DNA of 13,526 nucleotides. It comes from Bacillus sp. UNC41MFS5. Lineage in GTDB: Bacteria; Bacillota; Bacilli; Bacillales_B; DSM-18226. Shown here piece after piece: positions 1 to 4,373 of the stretch. Made by a program: the position numbers and the translations under genes. How positions within the stretch are numbered: position 1 is the stretch's first letter; every line of letters begins with the position of its first letter. A model generated the notes under the pieces. The model ran no database searches and had not been told where the DNA came from. It saw only the letters and a list, made by a program, of their open reading frames with translations. Location of the stretch: the NCBI RefSeq assembly GCF_000686805.1, contig NZ_JMLP01000040.1:1-13526 (forward strand). The letters run 5' to 3'.

Positions 1-2
1 TT

Positions 3-128
3 TTCGCACTAATCTTCAGTATATGTATTTGTATTTATTTCTTTGGATTTAATTTTAAAATCATTTCTTTATCATTAGGATCACTATTAATATACTTCCT
101 AATTAAATTTATACAAAGAAAACAATAA
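3..128 (+). CDS. C-terminal part of a small membrane protein (5' end outside window)
   Basis: An open frame enters from the left edge and stops at TAA 126-128, giving 41 residues with no start codon in view. Nearly all of it is hydrophobic: two helix-length stretches separated by a short FGFNFK turn, then a basic tail ending KFIQRKQ. The stop is 14 bases before the next ATG, whose ribosome binding site lies in the gap, so the two genes are probably co-transcribed. Size, hydrophobicity and basic tail resemble the small immunity proteins of circular-bacteriocin operons such as AS-48D1. That identity is inferred from composition and a possible circular context, not from a sequence match I can make. 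The fragment is too short to assign to a family. Confidence 0.55.
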   Translation, partial: FALIFSICICIYFFGFNFKIISLSLGSLLIYFLIKFIQRKQ

Positions 129-142
129 TAGGAGATTATACA

Positions 143-820
143 ATGAATACACAACCAAATAATAATACCCAAAATGTAAACACTAAACTATCAAATATTA
201 TTACTAATCCAACCACAAAACTATTAAAAATAAAAGATACACCTAAATTTGGATTATCTTTAATTATCAATATTATATTTACAATGATAATAACTGTAAT
301 AACCAGTTACTATATGCTAAAAGACCCTTCCGTTGTCCAAAATGATGCATTTAAAAATATAGAAGGTATATCTTCTAAAAGTATAGAAAATATTGTTTTA
401 GTTATTGGTGGTATACAAAGTATTTTTACAGTAATAATAAATATATTAATTACTTCTCTGTTTACCTTATTATTTGTTAAAATCTTTAAAGGAAAAATAA
501 ATTTCAAACAATCGTTTTCTTTAAATACCAATATCTTTACAATCAGTGTATTATCTTCAGCATTCACATTATTAATATATGTAATATTTGGTTTAAATCC
601 TGCAACATCTCCTACTAGTTTAAGTACATTAATTAATGAAGATGGATTTTTAAAAGGATTTATCAATCATATAAGCTTATTTAATATTTGGTCTACTTAC
701 ATTCTTGTATTAGGATTAAAAATCATAGGAAAATTAGCTTCAAATAAAGCATGGACTATTGCTATGATTTTCTTCATATTCAGCTCTATAGTGGAAGGCA
801 TTTCTATGATGATAAAATAA
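143..820 (+). CDS. Yip1-type five-helix integral membrane protein
   Basis: The start is ATG 143, preceded by AGGAGA at 7-base spacing. The 225-residue product has a polar, Asn-rich N-terminus (about 1-35), then five hydrophobic segments at roughly 37-58, 84-113, 130-151, 176-196 and 203-222. The layout, a cytosolic N-terminus before a compact helix bundle, resembles bacterial Yip1-domain proteins, which are membrane proteins of poorly known role. Such proteins recur near bacteriocin and other export loci. Here it follows a small hydrophobic protein gene by 14 bases and is closed by a strong terminator, so it looks like the last gene of an operon. A role in immunity or membrane stress is possible but inferred. 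Base composition is as AT-rich as the bacteriocin genes at the right end of the window. Confidence 0.6.
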   Translation: MNTQPNNNTQNVNTKLSNIITNPTTKLLKIKDTPKFGLSLIINIIFTMIITVITSYYMLKDPSVVQNDAFKNIEGISSKSIENIVLVIGGIQSIFTVIINILITSLFTLLFVKIFKGKINFKQSFSLNTNIFTISVLSSAFTLLIYVIFGLNPATSPTSLSTLINEDGFLKGFINHISLFNIWSTYILVLGLKIIGKLASNKAWTIAMIFFIFSSIVEGISMMIK

Positions 821-842
821 TTAAAATTTAAAAAACAAAAAG

Positions 843-881
843 AAGAACAAACTAAGAAATAATCTTATTTGTTCTTTTTTT
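843..881 (+). terminator. Rho-independent terminator after the Yip1-type gene
   Basis: AAGAACAAA-c-TAAGA pairs with TCTTA-TTTGTTCTT around a 5-base AATAA loop. A run of T (875-881) follows. It lies 22 bases after the stop codon at 820 and closes the operon that enters from the left. Confidence 0.85.
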
Positions 882-1010
882 ATTCAAATTAAAAGTAAAA
901 CTTTTAAATAAAAGATGACTCAAAATATTAACCATCTTTCATAGCCCAATACCAATATTCTTATAACCATGAACAAAGTAGAAATTAAGTGTAGAATTCT
1001 AAAAAAGAAA

Positions 1011-1088
1011 GGGGGGGCAAGCTACGAGTTTGGCATGCCAAATCCCAAAACGTTGTTTTTGACCCGATAAAAGATTCCTACAATCTTT
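1011..1088. other. Structured non-coding stretch: G7 run, 14-bp palindrome and hairpin
   Basis: The 881-1376 interval has no convincing gene. This part of it holds seven G in a row (1011-1017), the perfect palindrome TTTGGCATGCCAAA (1029-1042), and a 7-bp hairpin AAAGATT-CCTAC-AATCTTT (1070-1088). Such clustering is seen in plasmid transfer or replication sites, but no known nick-site consensus is recognisable and there is no relaxase gene in the window. Function is unknown. Confidence 0.4.
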
Positions 1089-1161
1089 ACCCTTTTTTCG
1101 ATCTCAACATTTAATTTCTCATCCAAAAACAGTTGTCGCTTTGCTCGATTTCTTATTTTTA

Positions 1162-1195
1162 TGAAAGTAAACTCTTGAATATTAGTTTACTTTCA
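1162..1195. repeat. Inverted repeat site 1 (12-bp arms, 10-bp centre)
   Basis: TGAAAGTAAACT and AGTTTACTTTCA are perfect reverse complements around the centre CTTGAATATT. A near-copy, with the same inner arms and a centre differing at two bases, lies at 1791-1820 just before the recombinase gene. The two copies bracket the Xre gene in the same orientation. Either recombinase core sites or regulator operators would fit. Confidence 0.7.
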
Positions 1196-1225
1196 AAACT
1201 TTAATGAATTTATATATTAAAGTTT
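1196..1225. repeat. Second inverted repeat abutting site 1
   Basis: AAACTTTAAT and ATTAAAGTTT are perfect reverse complements around a 10-bp centre. This is the same 10-10-10 geometry as site 2, but with different arm sequence. It directly abuts site 1 and precedes the candidate promoter of the Xre gene, so it may be an operator or accessory binding site. Confidence 0.55.
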
Positions 1226-1246
1226 AATGTTATAATGTTGTATAAT
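1217..1246 (+). promoter_or_regulatory. Candidate promoter of the Xre gene
   Basis: TTAAAG (1217-1222) is separated by 18 bases from a consensus TATAAT (1241-1246). A second TATAAT lies at 1231-1236. The -35 match is weak. The transcript would have a leader of about 120 bases, and the -35 overlaps the right arm of the inverted repeat at 1196-1225, which suits regulation by a DNA-binding protein. Confidence 0.4.
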
Positions 1247-1270
1247 TATTAAAACCTCTTTAAATCAACC

Positions 1271-1289
1271 GCGCAACCATAAGTTGCGC
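1271..1289 (+). promoter_or_regulatory. GC-rich hairpin in the Xre leader
   Basis: GCGCAAC-CATAA-GTTGCGC forms a perfect 7-bp stem with a 5-base loop, unusually GC-rich for this region. It has no T run, so it is not a classical terminator. It lies in the presumed 5' untranslated region of the Xre gene, about 90 bases before the start codon. Confidence 0.45.
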
Positions 1290-1376
1290 AGTTAGTAACT
1301 AATAACTTCTCGTTTATTTTATCTGTTTTAGATATATTTAAAACACAAATACTACACAAGACAGGTGATCTATCTT

Positions 1377-1700
1377 ATGAATTTATCGTACAACTTAAAA
1401 CAAAAAAGAGAAGCATATAATTTCTCACAAGAAGAAATTGCACAAAAATTAAATGTCTCCAGACAAGCTATTTCTAAGTGGGAAAATGGAAATTGTTATC
1501 CTGATTTAGATAATTTAATTCGATTAAGTGATATATACAATATTTCATTAGATGAATTAATTAAAGGTGATGAAGAATTACAAAAAAAAATTATAATCAA
1601 AAACACAAACAACCCATTTAAAAATTCTTCATGGTTTATCGCTATCCCAATTATAGACATGTTATACGGATTAATTGCTATGGTTTTAAGCCACTTTTAA
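1377..1700 (+). CDS. Xre-family HTH regulator with C-terminal membrane anchor
   Basis: I chose ATG 1377 because AGGTGA lies 8 bases before it. A GTG twelve bases earlier overlaps that ribosome binding site. The 107-residue product has a classical Xre/Cro helix-turn-helix at about 5-60: FSQEEIAQKLNVSRQAISKW forms the two DNA-binding helices, and SLDELI closes the domain. A linker is followed by one hydrophobic segment (about 85-105), so the protein is probably tethered to the membrane, as in small regulators that read membrane or peptide signals. It is a single-gene unit with its own candidate promoter and terminator. The inverted repeats at 1162-1225 and 1791-1820 are possible operators. Its target could be itself, the recombinase or the bacteriocin genes; nothing in the sequence decides this. 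Confidence 0.85.
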   Translation: MNLSYNLKQKREAYNFSQEEIAQKLNVSRQAISKWENGNCYPDLDNLIRLSDIYNISLDELIKGDEELQKKIIIKNTNNPFKNSSWFIAIPIIDMLYGLIAMVLSHF

Positions 1701-1726
1701 AAGTCATTTATAAAATGACTTTTTTA
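1699..1726 (+). terminator. Terminator of the Xre gene
   Basis: AAAAGTCATTT-ATA-AAATGACTTTT forms an 11-bp stem followed by T residues. It begins at the stop codon of the regulator. Confidence 0.85.
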
Positions 1727-1790
1727 TTTTTCCCTTATTTTTGATCTATTCATTTAACCTTTAAATACTGTATATTTTTTGTCTTTAGCA

Positions 1791-1820
1791 AATGTAAACT
1801 TTTAAATATTAGTTTACATT
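1791..1820. repeat. Inverted repeat site 2 (10-bp arms, 10-bp centre)
   Basis: AATGTAAACT and AGTTTACATT are perfect reverse complements around TTTAAATATT. The core GTAAACT-N10-AGTTTAC and most of the centre match site 1 (1162-1195) in the same orientation, 627 bp apart centre to centre. It lies about 105 bp before the recombinase start. Confidence 0.7.
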
Positions 1821-1924
1821 CATTTTCCCTTAAACATTGACTTCGAACCAAAAAACCTGATATCCTCAATTTACGTAACAAAAGTATACATTCAAAACAC
1901 TATAAATAAAGAGGTCATAAATCC

Positions 1925-2497
1925 ATGAATAAAAAGCCACATCTTATTGATGTACAACCCATCCGTAGCAAAGAACAGATTGAAGATATGAAATGGGCTC
2001 TTAAACGTCATTGTTCCGAAAGAGACTATATTCTCTTTCTTGTTGGAGTTAATACCGGACTACGCGTGAGTGATCTACTCCAACTCGAAACACAAACCAT
2101 AATAAAATTAAAACGAAAAAAGAGAAAAGAATTCAAAATCAAAGAAGGAAAAACAAAGAAAGAACGCATGATTAACCTTACTTCCATTTTTGATAAGGTA
2201 TACTCTTATGCTCAAACTCTAGATAACACCTGGTTATTCCCTTCTCGAAAAGGAAATCAACCCATTAGTAAGATCCAGGCTTATCGACAATTGCAAAAAG
2301 CCGGAGATTTTGCCGGTATAGAATCCATCGGAACCCACACTATGCGCAAAACCTTCGGCTATTGGTTCTATAAACAAACAAAAGACGTAGCTATGTTACA
2401 AGAAATTCTTAATCATAGTACACCACAAATTACACTTAAATACATTGGTATCAATAAAGAGGAAAAAGACAACGTTTTAGATATATTTTATATCTAA
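1925..2497 (+). CDS. Tyrosine recombinase, catalytic domain only
   Basis: ATG 1925 is preceded by AAAGAGGT. The 190-residue product carries the catalytic set of tyrosine recombinases: Arg47 in TGLRVSDLL, a probable beta-hairpin Lys at 76-79, His138 and Arg141 in HTMRKT, His164 in LNHST, and the nucleophile Tyr173 in KYIG. The usual N-terminal SAM-like core-binding domain is absent; the family is normally about 300 residues. Short forms like this are typical of plasmids and phages, where they resolve multimers or move small cassettes. The inverted repeat at 1791-1820 upstream and its relative at 1162-1195 are candidate targets. Codon composition is richer in G+C than the neighbouring regulator, hinting at separate origin. 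The last ten codons form one arm of the terminator. Confidence 0.9.
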   Translation: MNKKPHLIDVQPIRSKEQIEDMKWALKRHCSERDYILFLVGVNTGLRVSDLLQLETQTIIKLKRKKRKEFKIKEGKTKKERMINLTSIFDKVYSYAQTLDNTWLFPSRKGNQPISKIQAYRQLQKAGDFAGIESIGTHTMRKTFGYWFYKQTKDVAMLQEILNHSTPQITLKYIGINKEEKDNVLDIFYI

Positions 2498-2513
2498 AAC
2501 GTTGTCTTTTTCT
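2463..2513 (+). terminator. Terminator with a perfect 23-bp stem overlapping the recombinase 3' end
   Basis: The 23 bases at 2463-2485 are perfectly complementary to 2489-2511 with a 3-base TTT loop. The stem begins with A5 and ends with T5. The stop codon (2495-2497) lies in the second arm, so the last ten codons are also the terminator. Symmetry suggests it works in both directions. Confidence 0.85.
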
Positions 2514-2593
2514 ATTATCAACATAAAACTAAAAAATCAAATATATATTTTATATTCTTGTATTTTCATCATCAATAAACTTATACTAAAAAA

Positions 2594-2693
2594 GCAGAAC
2601 TCCTATAGAATATAACGTTCTGCCATAAACAAAAGCGTTTGATTTTTTATTCTATAGGGCGGCCAATCGCCGTAAAAAAACTATAGAAGGAGG
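2594..2693 (+). promoter_or_regulatory. Leader with alternative pairings before the 25-residue ORF
   Basis: Several complementary segments compete. GCAGAAC (2594-2600) pairs with GTTCTGC (2617-2623). CCTATAGAAT (2602-2611) pairs perfectly with ATTCTATAGG (2649-2658). The inner eight bases of that second arm (2650-2657) also pair perfectly with CTATAGAA (2681-2688), which runs into the ribosome binding site AAGGAGG (2687-2693). A small GGCG-CGCC hairpin sits inside the second option. The two long stems cannot coexist, so this is a plausible RNA switch controlling access to the ribosome binding site. Confidence 0.5.
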
Positions 2694-2700
2694 TGTAAAC

Positions 2701-2778
2701 ATGAATACATTGAGGAGCATAACAAAAGTTCGATCCTCAAGTAAAAAATCATACAACTGTAAAGCAAAAAACAGTTAA
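2701..2778 (+). CDS. 25-residue basic peptide or leader peptide
   Basis: ATG 2701 follows AGAAGGAGGTG, one of the strongest ribosome binding sites in the window, at 6-base spacing. The peptide begins MNTLRSITKVRSSSKKSY and ends KAKNS. It is Lys/Arg/Ser-rich with a single Cys and no hydrophobic segment, so it is not a membrane toxin of the Fst or Ldr type. The preceding leader can fold in two exclusive ways, and a strong terminator lies 160 bases after the stop. It could be a leader peptide, a small regulatory peptide, or the coding part of a dual-function RNA. I do not recognise it; the case for translation rests on the ribosome binding site. Confidence 0.45.
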   Translation: MNTLRSITKVRSSSKKSYNCKAKNS

Positions 2779-2844
2779 TTGATCCAAGATTCTACGCCTA
2801 GAACGGAATAGTTTGTTCTTATAAAATATCACTAACCTATTAGT

Positions 2845-2937
2845 AAAAACTACGACAAACAACTATTTGGTTGGCCCCAATAAGTTGTAAAAGATTTGTC
2901 TCAAATCTAAAAGATCTACCCTAAAAACTACGACAAA
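2845..2937. repeat. 15-bp direct repeat pair AAAAACTACGACAAA
   Basis: Exact copies lie at 2845-2859 and 2923-2937, 78 bp apart. The core CTACGACAA recurs at 3072-3080. The second copy abuts the terminator stem. Between them is the small hairpin GATTTG-TCT-CAAATC (2893-2907). The block lies in the untranslated part of the short plus-strand transcript; no gene is visible between 2779 and 2937. Confidence 0.6.
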
Positions 2938-2972
2938 AAGGCTCTTGAGATGGCACTCAAGAGCCTTTTTTT
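2938..2972 (+). terminator. Strong plus-strand terminator
   Basis: AAGGCTCTTGAG pairs with CTCAAGAGCCTT (12 bp) around ATGGCA and is followed by T7. It ends the transcript that contains the switch-like leader and the 25-residue ORF, and it faces the minus-strand terminator at 2978-3018. Confidence 0.9.
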
Positions 2973-2977
2973 AAATA

Positions 2978-3018
2978 AAAAAATCTAGTACGGCTTTTAA
3001 AACCATACTAGATTTTTG
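2978..3018 (-). terminator. Minus-strand terminator of the short-peptide unit
   Basis: On the minus strand AAAAATCTAGTA-t-GG pairs with CC-g-TACTAGATTTTT around a 9-base loop and runs into T7. It ends the unit containing the ORFs at 3178-3336 and 3025-3114. It sits 5 bases from the opposing plus-strand terminator, so the two units are insulated and convergent. Confidence 0.8.
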
Positions 3019-3024
3019 CGTGTT

Positions 3025-3114
3025 CTACTTGTTTCTCCAGTCTTTGACTTTAATAGCACTAATTATCAGGTCTACGACAACCCAATACAATCTAATCTTA
3101 CCGTGGTCAAACAC
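3025..3114 (-). CDS. Possible 29-residue hydrophobic peptide
   Basis: From GTG 3114 the frame encodes 29 residues with a basic start (FDHGKIR), a hydrophobic helix (about LYWVVVDLIISAI) and a basic end KVKDWRNK. The frame is open upstream to 3135, where a stop closes it, and there is no ATG. The only ribosome-binding-like sequence, GGGAG, is 12 bases away. It lies 63 bases after the 52-residue ORF and only 7 bases before the minus-strand terminator, so it fills the distal slot of that unit. A small one-helix protein such as an immunity partner would fit. It may also be chance coding in AT-rich DNA, or a gene remnant that has lost its start. Confidence 0.25.
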   Translation of the reverse strand: MFDHGKIRLYWVVVDLIISAIKVKDWRNK

Positions 3115-3177
3115 GATTGGCAGTCGCTCCCACTTCTAGATTTACAATTAGAACTTAAAGGAATCTAAGTAATATAA

Positions 3178-3336
3178 TTACTCACCAAGAAACCACATTT
3201 TTAAGAAGAATGTTATAACTCCAGAGGCTATCTGACCTACTACTTTTCCAGCGAAATCAACCCAATTCCCACTGGTTTTTTTTCGTAAACCTGCCTTTTT
3301 TTCATTTTCGATTCTAGCCTTTCTAGTTTGTCTCAT
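3178..3336 (-). CDS. 52-residue cationic, membrane-active-looking peptide
   Basis: The start is ATG 3336, with GGGGGT about 9 bases upstream. Residues 1-22 are strongly basic (RQTRKARIENEKKAGLRKK region). Residues 25-50 form a glycine-containing hydrophobic helix: GKVVGQIASGVITFFLK and a MWFLGE end. By count it has 11 Lys/Arg and 4 Asp/Glu, net about +7, with two Trp. There is no signal peptide, double-glycine leader or cysteine. The composition resembles leaderless bacteriocins, small holin-like proteins or type I toxins, and I cannot choose among them. It heads a minus-strand unit preceded by the repeat element at 3469-3556 and followed by a possible 29-residue ORF and a terminator. Sequence family not recognised. 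Confidence 0.5.
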   Translation of the reverse strand: MRQTRKARIENEKKAGLRKKTSGNWVDFAGKVVGQIASGVITFFLKMWFLGE

Positions 3337-3353
3337 AAAATATCTACCCCCAT

Positions 3354-3379
3354 ATTAGTGTTTTTTTATCAGCACTAAT
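3354..3379 (-). promoter_or_regulatory. Inverted repeat just upstream of the 52-residue ORF
   Basis: ATTAGTG (3354-3360) and CACTAAT (3373-3379) are perfect 7-bp arms around a T-rich 12-base centre. The repeat ends a few bases before the GGGGGT ribosome binding site, so it could be an operator or a translation-control hairpin. Confidence 0.4.
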
Positions 3380-3468
3380 GCAAAGGTAGTAAGATCTAAT
3401 CTAAGTTTACATTGAAGGTATAATTTTACAAGACTTTTTATTAAATTAAATAATGAAATAATAAAAAA

Positions 3469-3556
3469 CATATTAATAGCAAAGAAATGCTTGTATACTG
3501 ATCTGTACTGCATTCCCTTATTATATGTATACTATATTTCTATTCTTCTTTTTACT
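3469..3556 (-). repeat. Repeat element R1, upstream of the 52-residue ORF unit
   Basis: About 87 bp, roughly 80% identical by eye to 4041-4126 and in the same orientation. Each copy lies upstream of a minus-strand short-ORF unit. On the minus strand it holds a consensus TATAAT (3520-3525) directly followed by AAGGGAATGC, which can pair with GCATTTCTTT about 20 bases later through G-U wobbles. No good -35 is visible at 17-base spacing. It is probably a shared promoter and leader module. Confidence 0.65.
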
Positions 3557-3590
3557 ATATGAAAACAAAAAAACTAATCTAAACAACATG

Positions 3591-3758
3591 CTATATAGCA
3601 TGAACTTTTGTCTCCTTTTTCTTTTCTTGTTGCTTTTCTTTCAATACATAATCCAACAGTTTCTTAAAATAAATAATTTTAGATTTATTTTCACTAGAAG
3701 AATTCAAAATCCTTAATATTCTAATTAAACCCTGCTGTTGAACCTTTAGAGGTATCAT
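3591..3758 (-). CDS. 55-residue basic protein, overlapping the upstream 77-residue gene
   Basis: ATG 3758 is preceded by AGAGG at 6-base spacing inside the upstream gene. The two frames overlap by 38 bases, so translation is probably coupled. Residues 1-20 (MIPLKVQQQGLIRILRILN) form an amphipathic stretch. A central KIIYFKKLLDYVLKEK helix and a very basic QQEKKKETK tail follow. No transmembrane segment, signal peptide or known domain is evident. The stop lies in a 16-bp palindrome, CATGCTATATAGCATG (3587-3602), and repeat R1 follows downstream. A plus-strand frame over 3525-3716 is the poly-Phe/Leu antisense shadow of this Lys-rich gene. A toxin-antitoxin-like or regulator pair with the upstream gene is conceivable but unproven. 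Confidence 0.5.
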   Translation of the reverse strand: MIPLKVQQQGLIRILRILNSSSENKSKIIYFKKLLDYVLKEKQQEKKKETKVHAI

Positions 3759-3954
3759 AAATTTCCTCTAAACTTTCAAGTCTAAAAAGCGCATAATTAA
3801 GAACAACTTCATCTAATTTAAATAGAGATTCTTCTTTCTTTTTTATATCTGAAAAATCATCAAAATTTTTACATAAAAAATTCTGATCTATAAATGAAAC
3901 TAAATCCTTATCAGAAGAAAGTAATATTTTATTTATTAATTTATCAGTATTCAC
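3721..3954 (-). CDS. 77-residue acidic hypothetical protein
   Basis: I chose GTG 3954 because TAGGAG lies 7 bases upstream. A TTG seven codons earlier lies upstream of that site and has none of its own. The protein begins MNTDKLINKILLSSDKDLVS, has an acidic middle (NFDDFSDIKKKEESLFKLDE) and a predicted helix (VVLNYALFRLESLEEIY), and ends KGSTAGFN. It is soluble, with no transmembrane or signal segment, and I recognise no domain. It is the first gene of a two-gene minus-strand unit whose second, basic product starts within its last 13 codons. An acidic protein paired with a basic one suggests the two may bind each other. Repeat R2 (4041-4126) lies about 90 bases upstream and probably supplies the promoter. 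Confidence 0.6.
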   Translation of the reverse strand: MNTDKLINKILLSSDKDLVSFIDQNFLCKNFDDFSDIKKKEESLFKLDEVVLNYALFRLESLEEIYDTSKGSTAGFN

Positions 3955-4040
3955 AATATAACTCCTATCTATCAAATAATATTAACATCTTTCTTAATTA
4001 TACATATATGTTACTCTAAATCTAAAATCTGTAAAAATAA

Positions 4041-4126
4041 CATGTTTATAGCAAGGGAATGCTTGTAAACTGATCTATACTGCATTCCCTTATTGTATGT
4101 ATGCTATATTCTTATTCGCCTTTTTC
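4041..4126 (-). repeat. Repeat element R2, upstream of the 77/55-residue gene pair
   Basis: Same element as 3469-3556. On the minus strand it has TACAAT (4092-4097), then the perfect 10-bp inverted repeat AAGGGAATGC/GCATTCCCTT (4082-4091 and 4053-4062) with a 19-base centre. Bases that differ between the copies in the second arm are C-to-T on the minus strand, which would keep G-U pairing in a minus-strand RNA. It abuts the GC-rich block at 4130-4350. Confidence 0.65.
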
Positions 4127-4129
4127 TAA

Positions 4130-4350
4130 CAGTAGAACCACGAATCTTGGCGAAGACATTGGTTTTTGCCCTGTCCTGGGGTCCGTCCTCGCTTTTTATT
4201 CCACGGTTCCCTTGACCACGAGCCTCTGAACCCTCAAACTCCCAAAGCTAACCCCAGCGGGCAAAAACCGCCCTTCTGGGGCCACCCCTGGCGAGTTTGC
4301 ATGAGGGTTCCCCTCATCGTCAAGGAACTTTCGCGGCATAAACGCCAGGA
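4130..4350. other. GC-rich folded block, no gene
   Basis: About 220 bp are clearly GC-rich against AT-rich surroundings and rich in complementary segments. GGTTTTTGCCC (4161-4171) pairs with GGGCAAAAACC (4259-4269), and CTGGGG (4176-4181) with CCCCAG (4252-4257) inside it. GGGG-CCA-CCCC lies at 4277-4287, and the 7-bp stem ATGAGGG-TTC-CCCTCAT at 4301-4317. An open frame crosses it (4166-4417) but has no ribosome binding site and low-complexity Pro-rich sequence, so I do not call it. A single-strand origin, transfer origin or structured RNA are the main options. It lies just after the 3' end of the DUF3967-type gene. Confidence 0.5.
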
Positions 4351-4373
4351 CTCAGATTGTAAATCTCAAAAAA

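Noticed and set aside
310..666. 118-codon minus-strand frame inside the Yip1-type gene
   Set aside because: Antisense shadow of a clear membrane-protein gene with a good ribosome binding site on the plus strand.
1022..1186. 55-codon open frame on the minus strand ending in GFGMPNS
   Set aside because: Protein-like composition, but no start codon or ribosome binding site; the only Met is five residues from the end. It could be a gene remnant; a database search of the frame would settle it.
1791..1820. dif-like XerC/XerD site
   Set aside because: ATGTAAACT resembles the XerD arm of Firmicute dif, but it points the wrong way relative to the centre and both arms are alike, unlike dif.
3525..3716. 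63-codon plus-strand frame rich in Phe and Leu
   Set aside because: It is the antisense of the Lys/Glu-rich 55-residue gene; no ribosome binding site and it lies over repeat R1.
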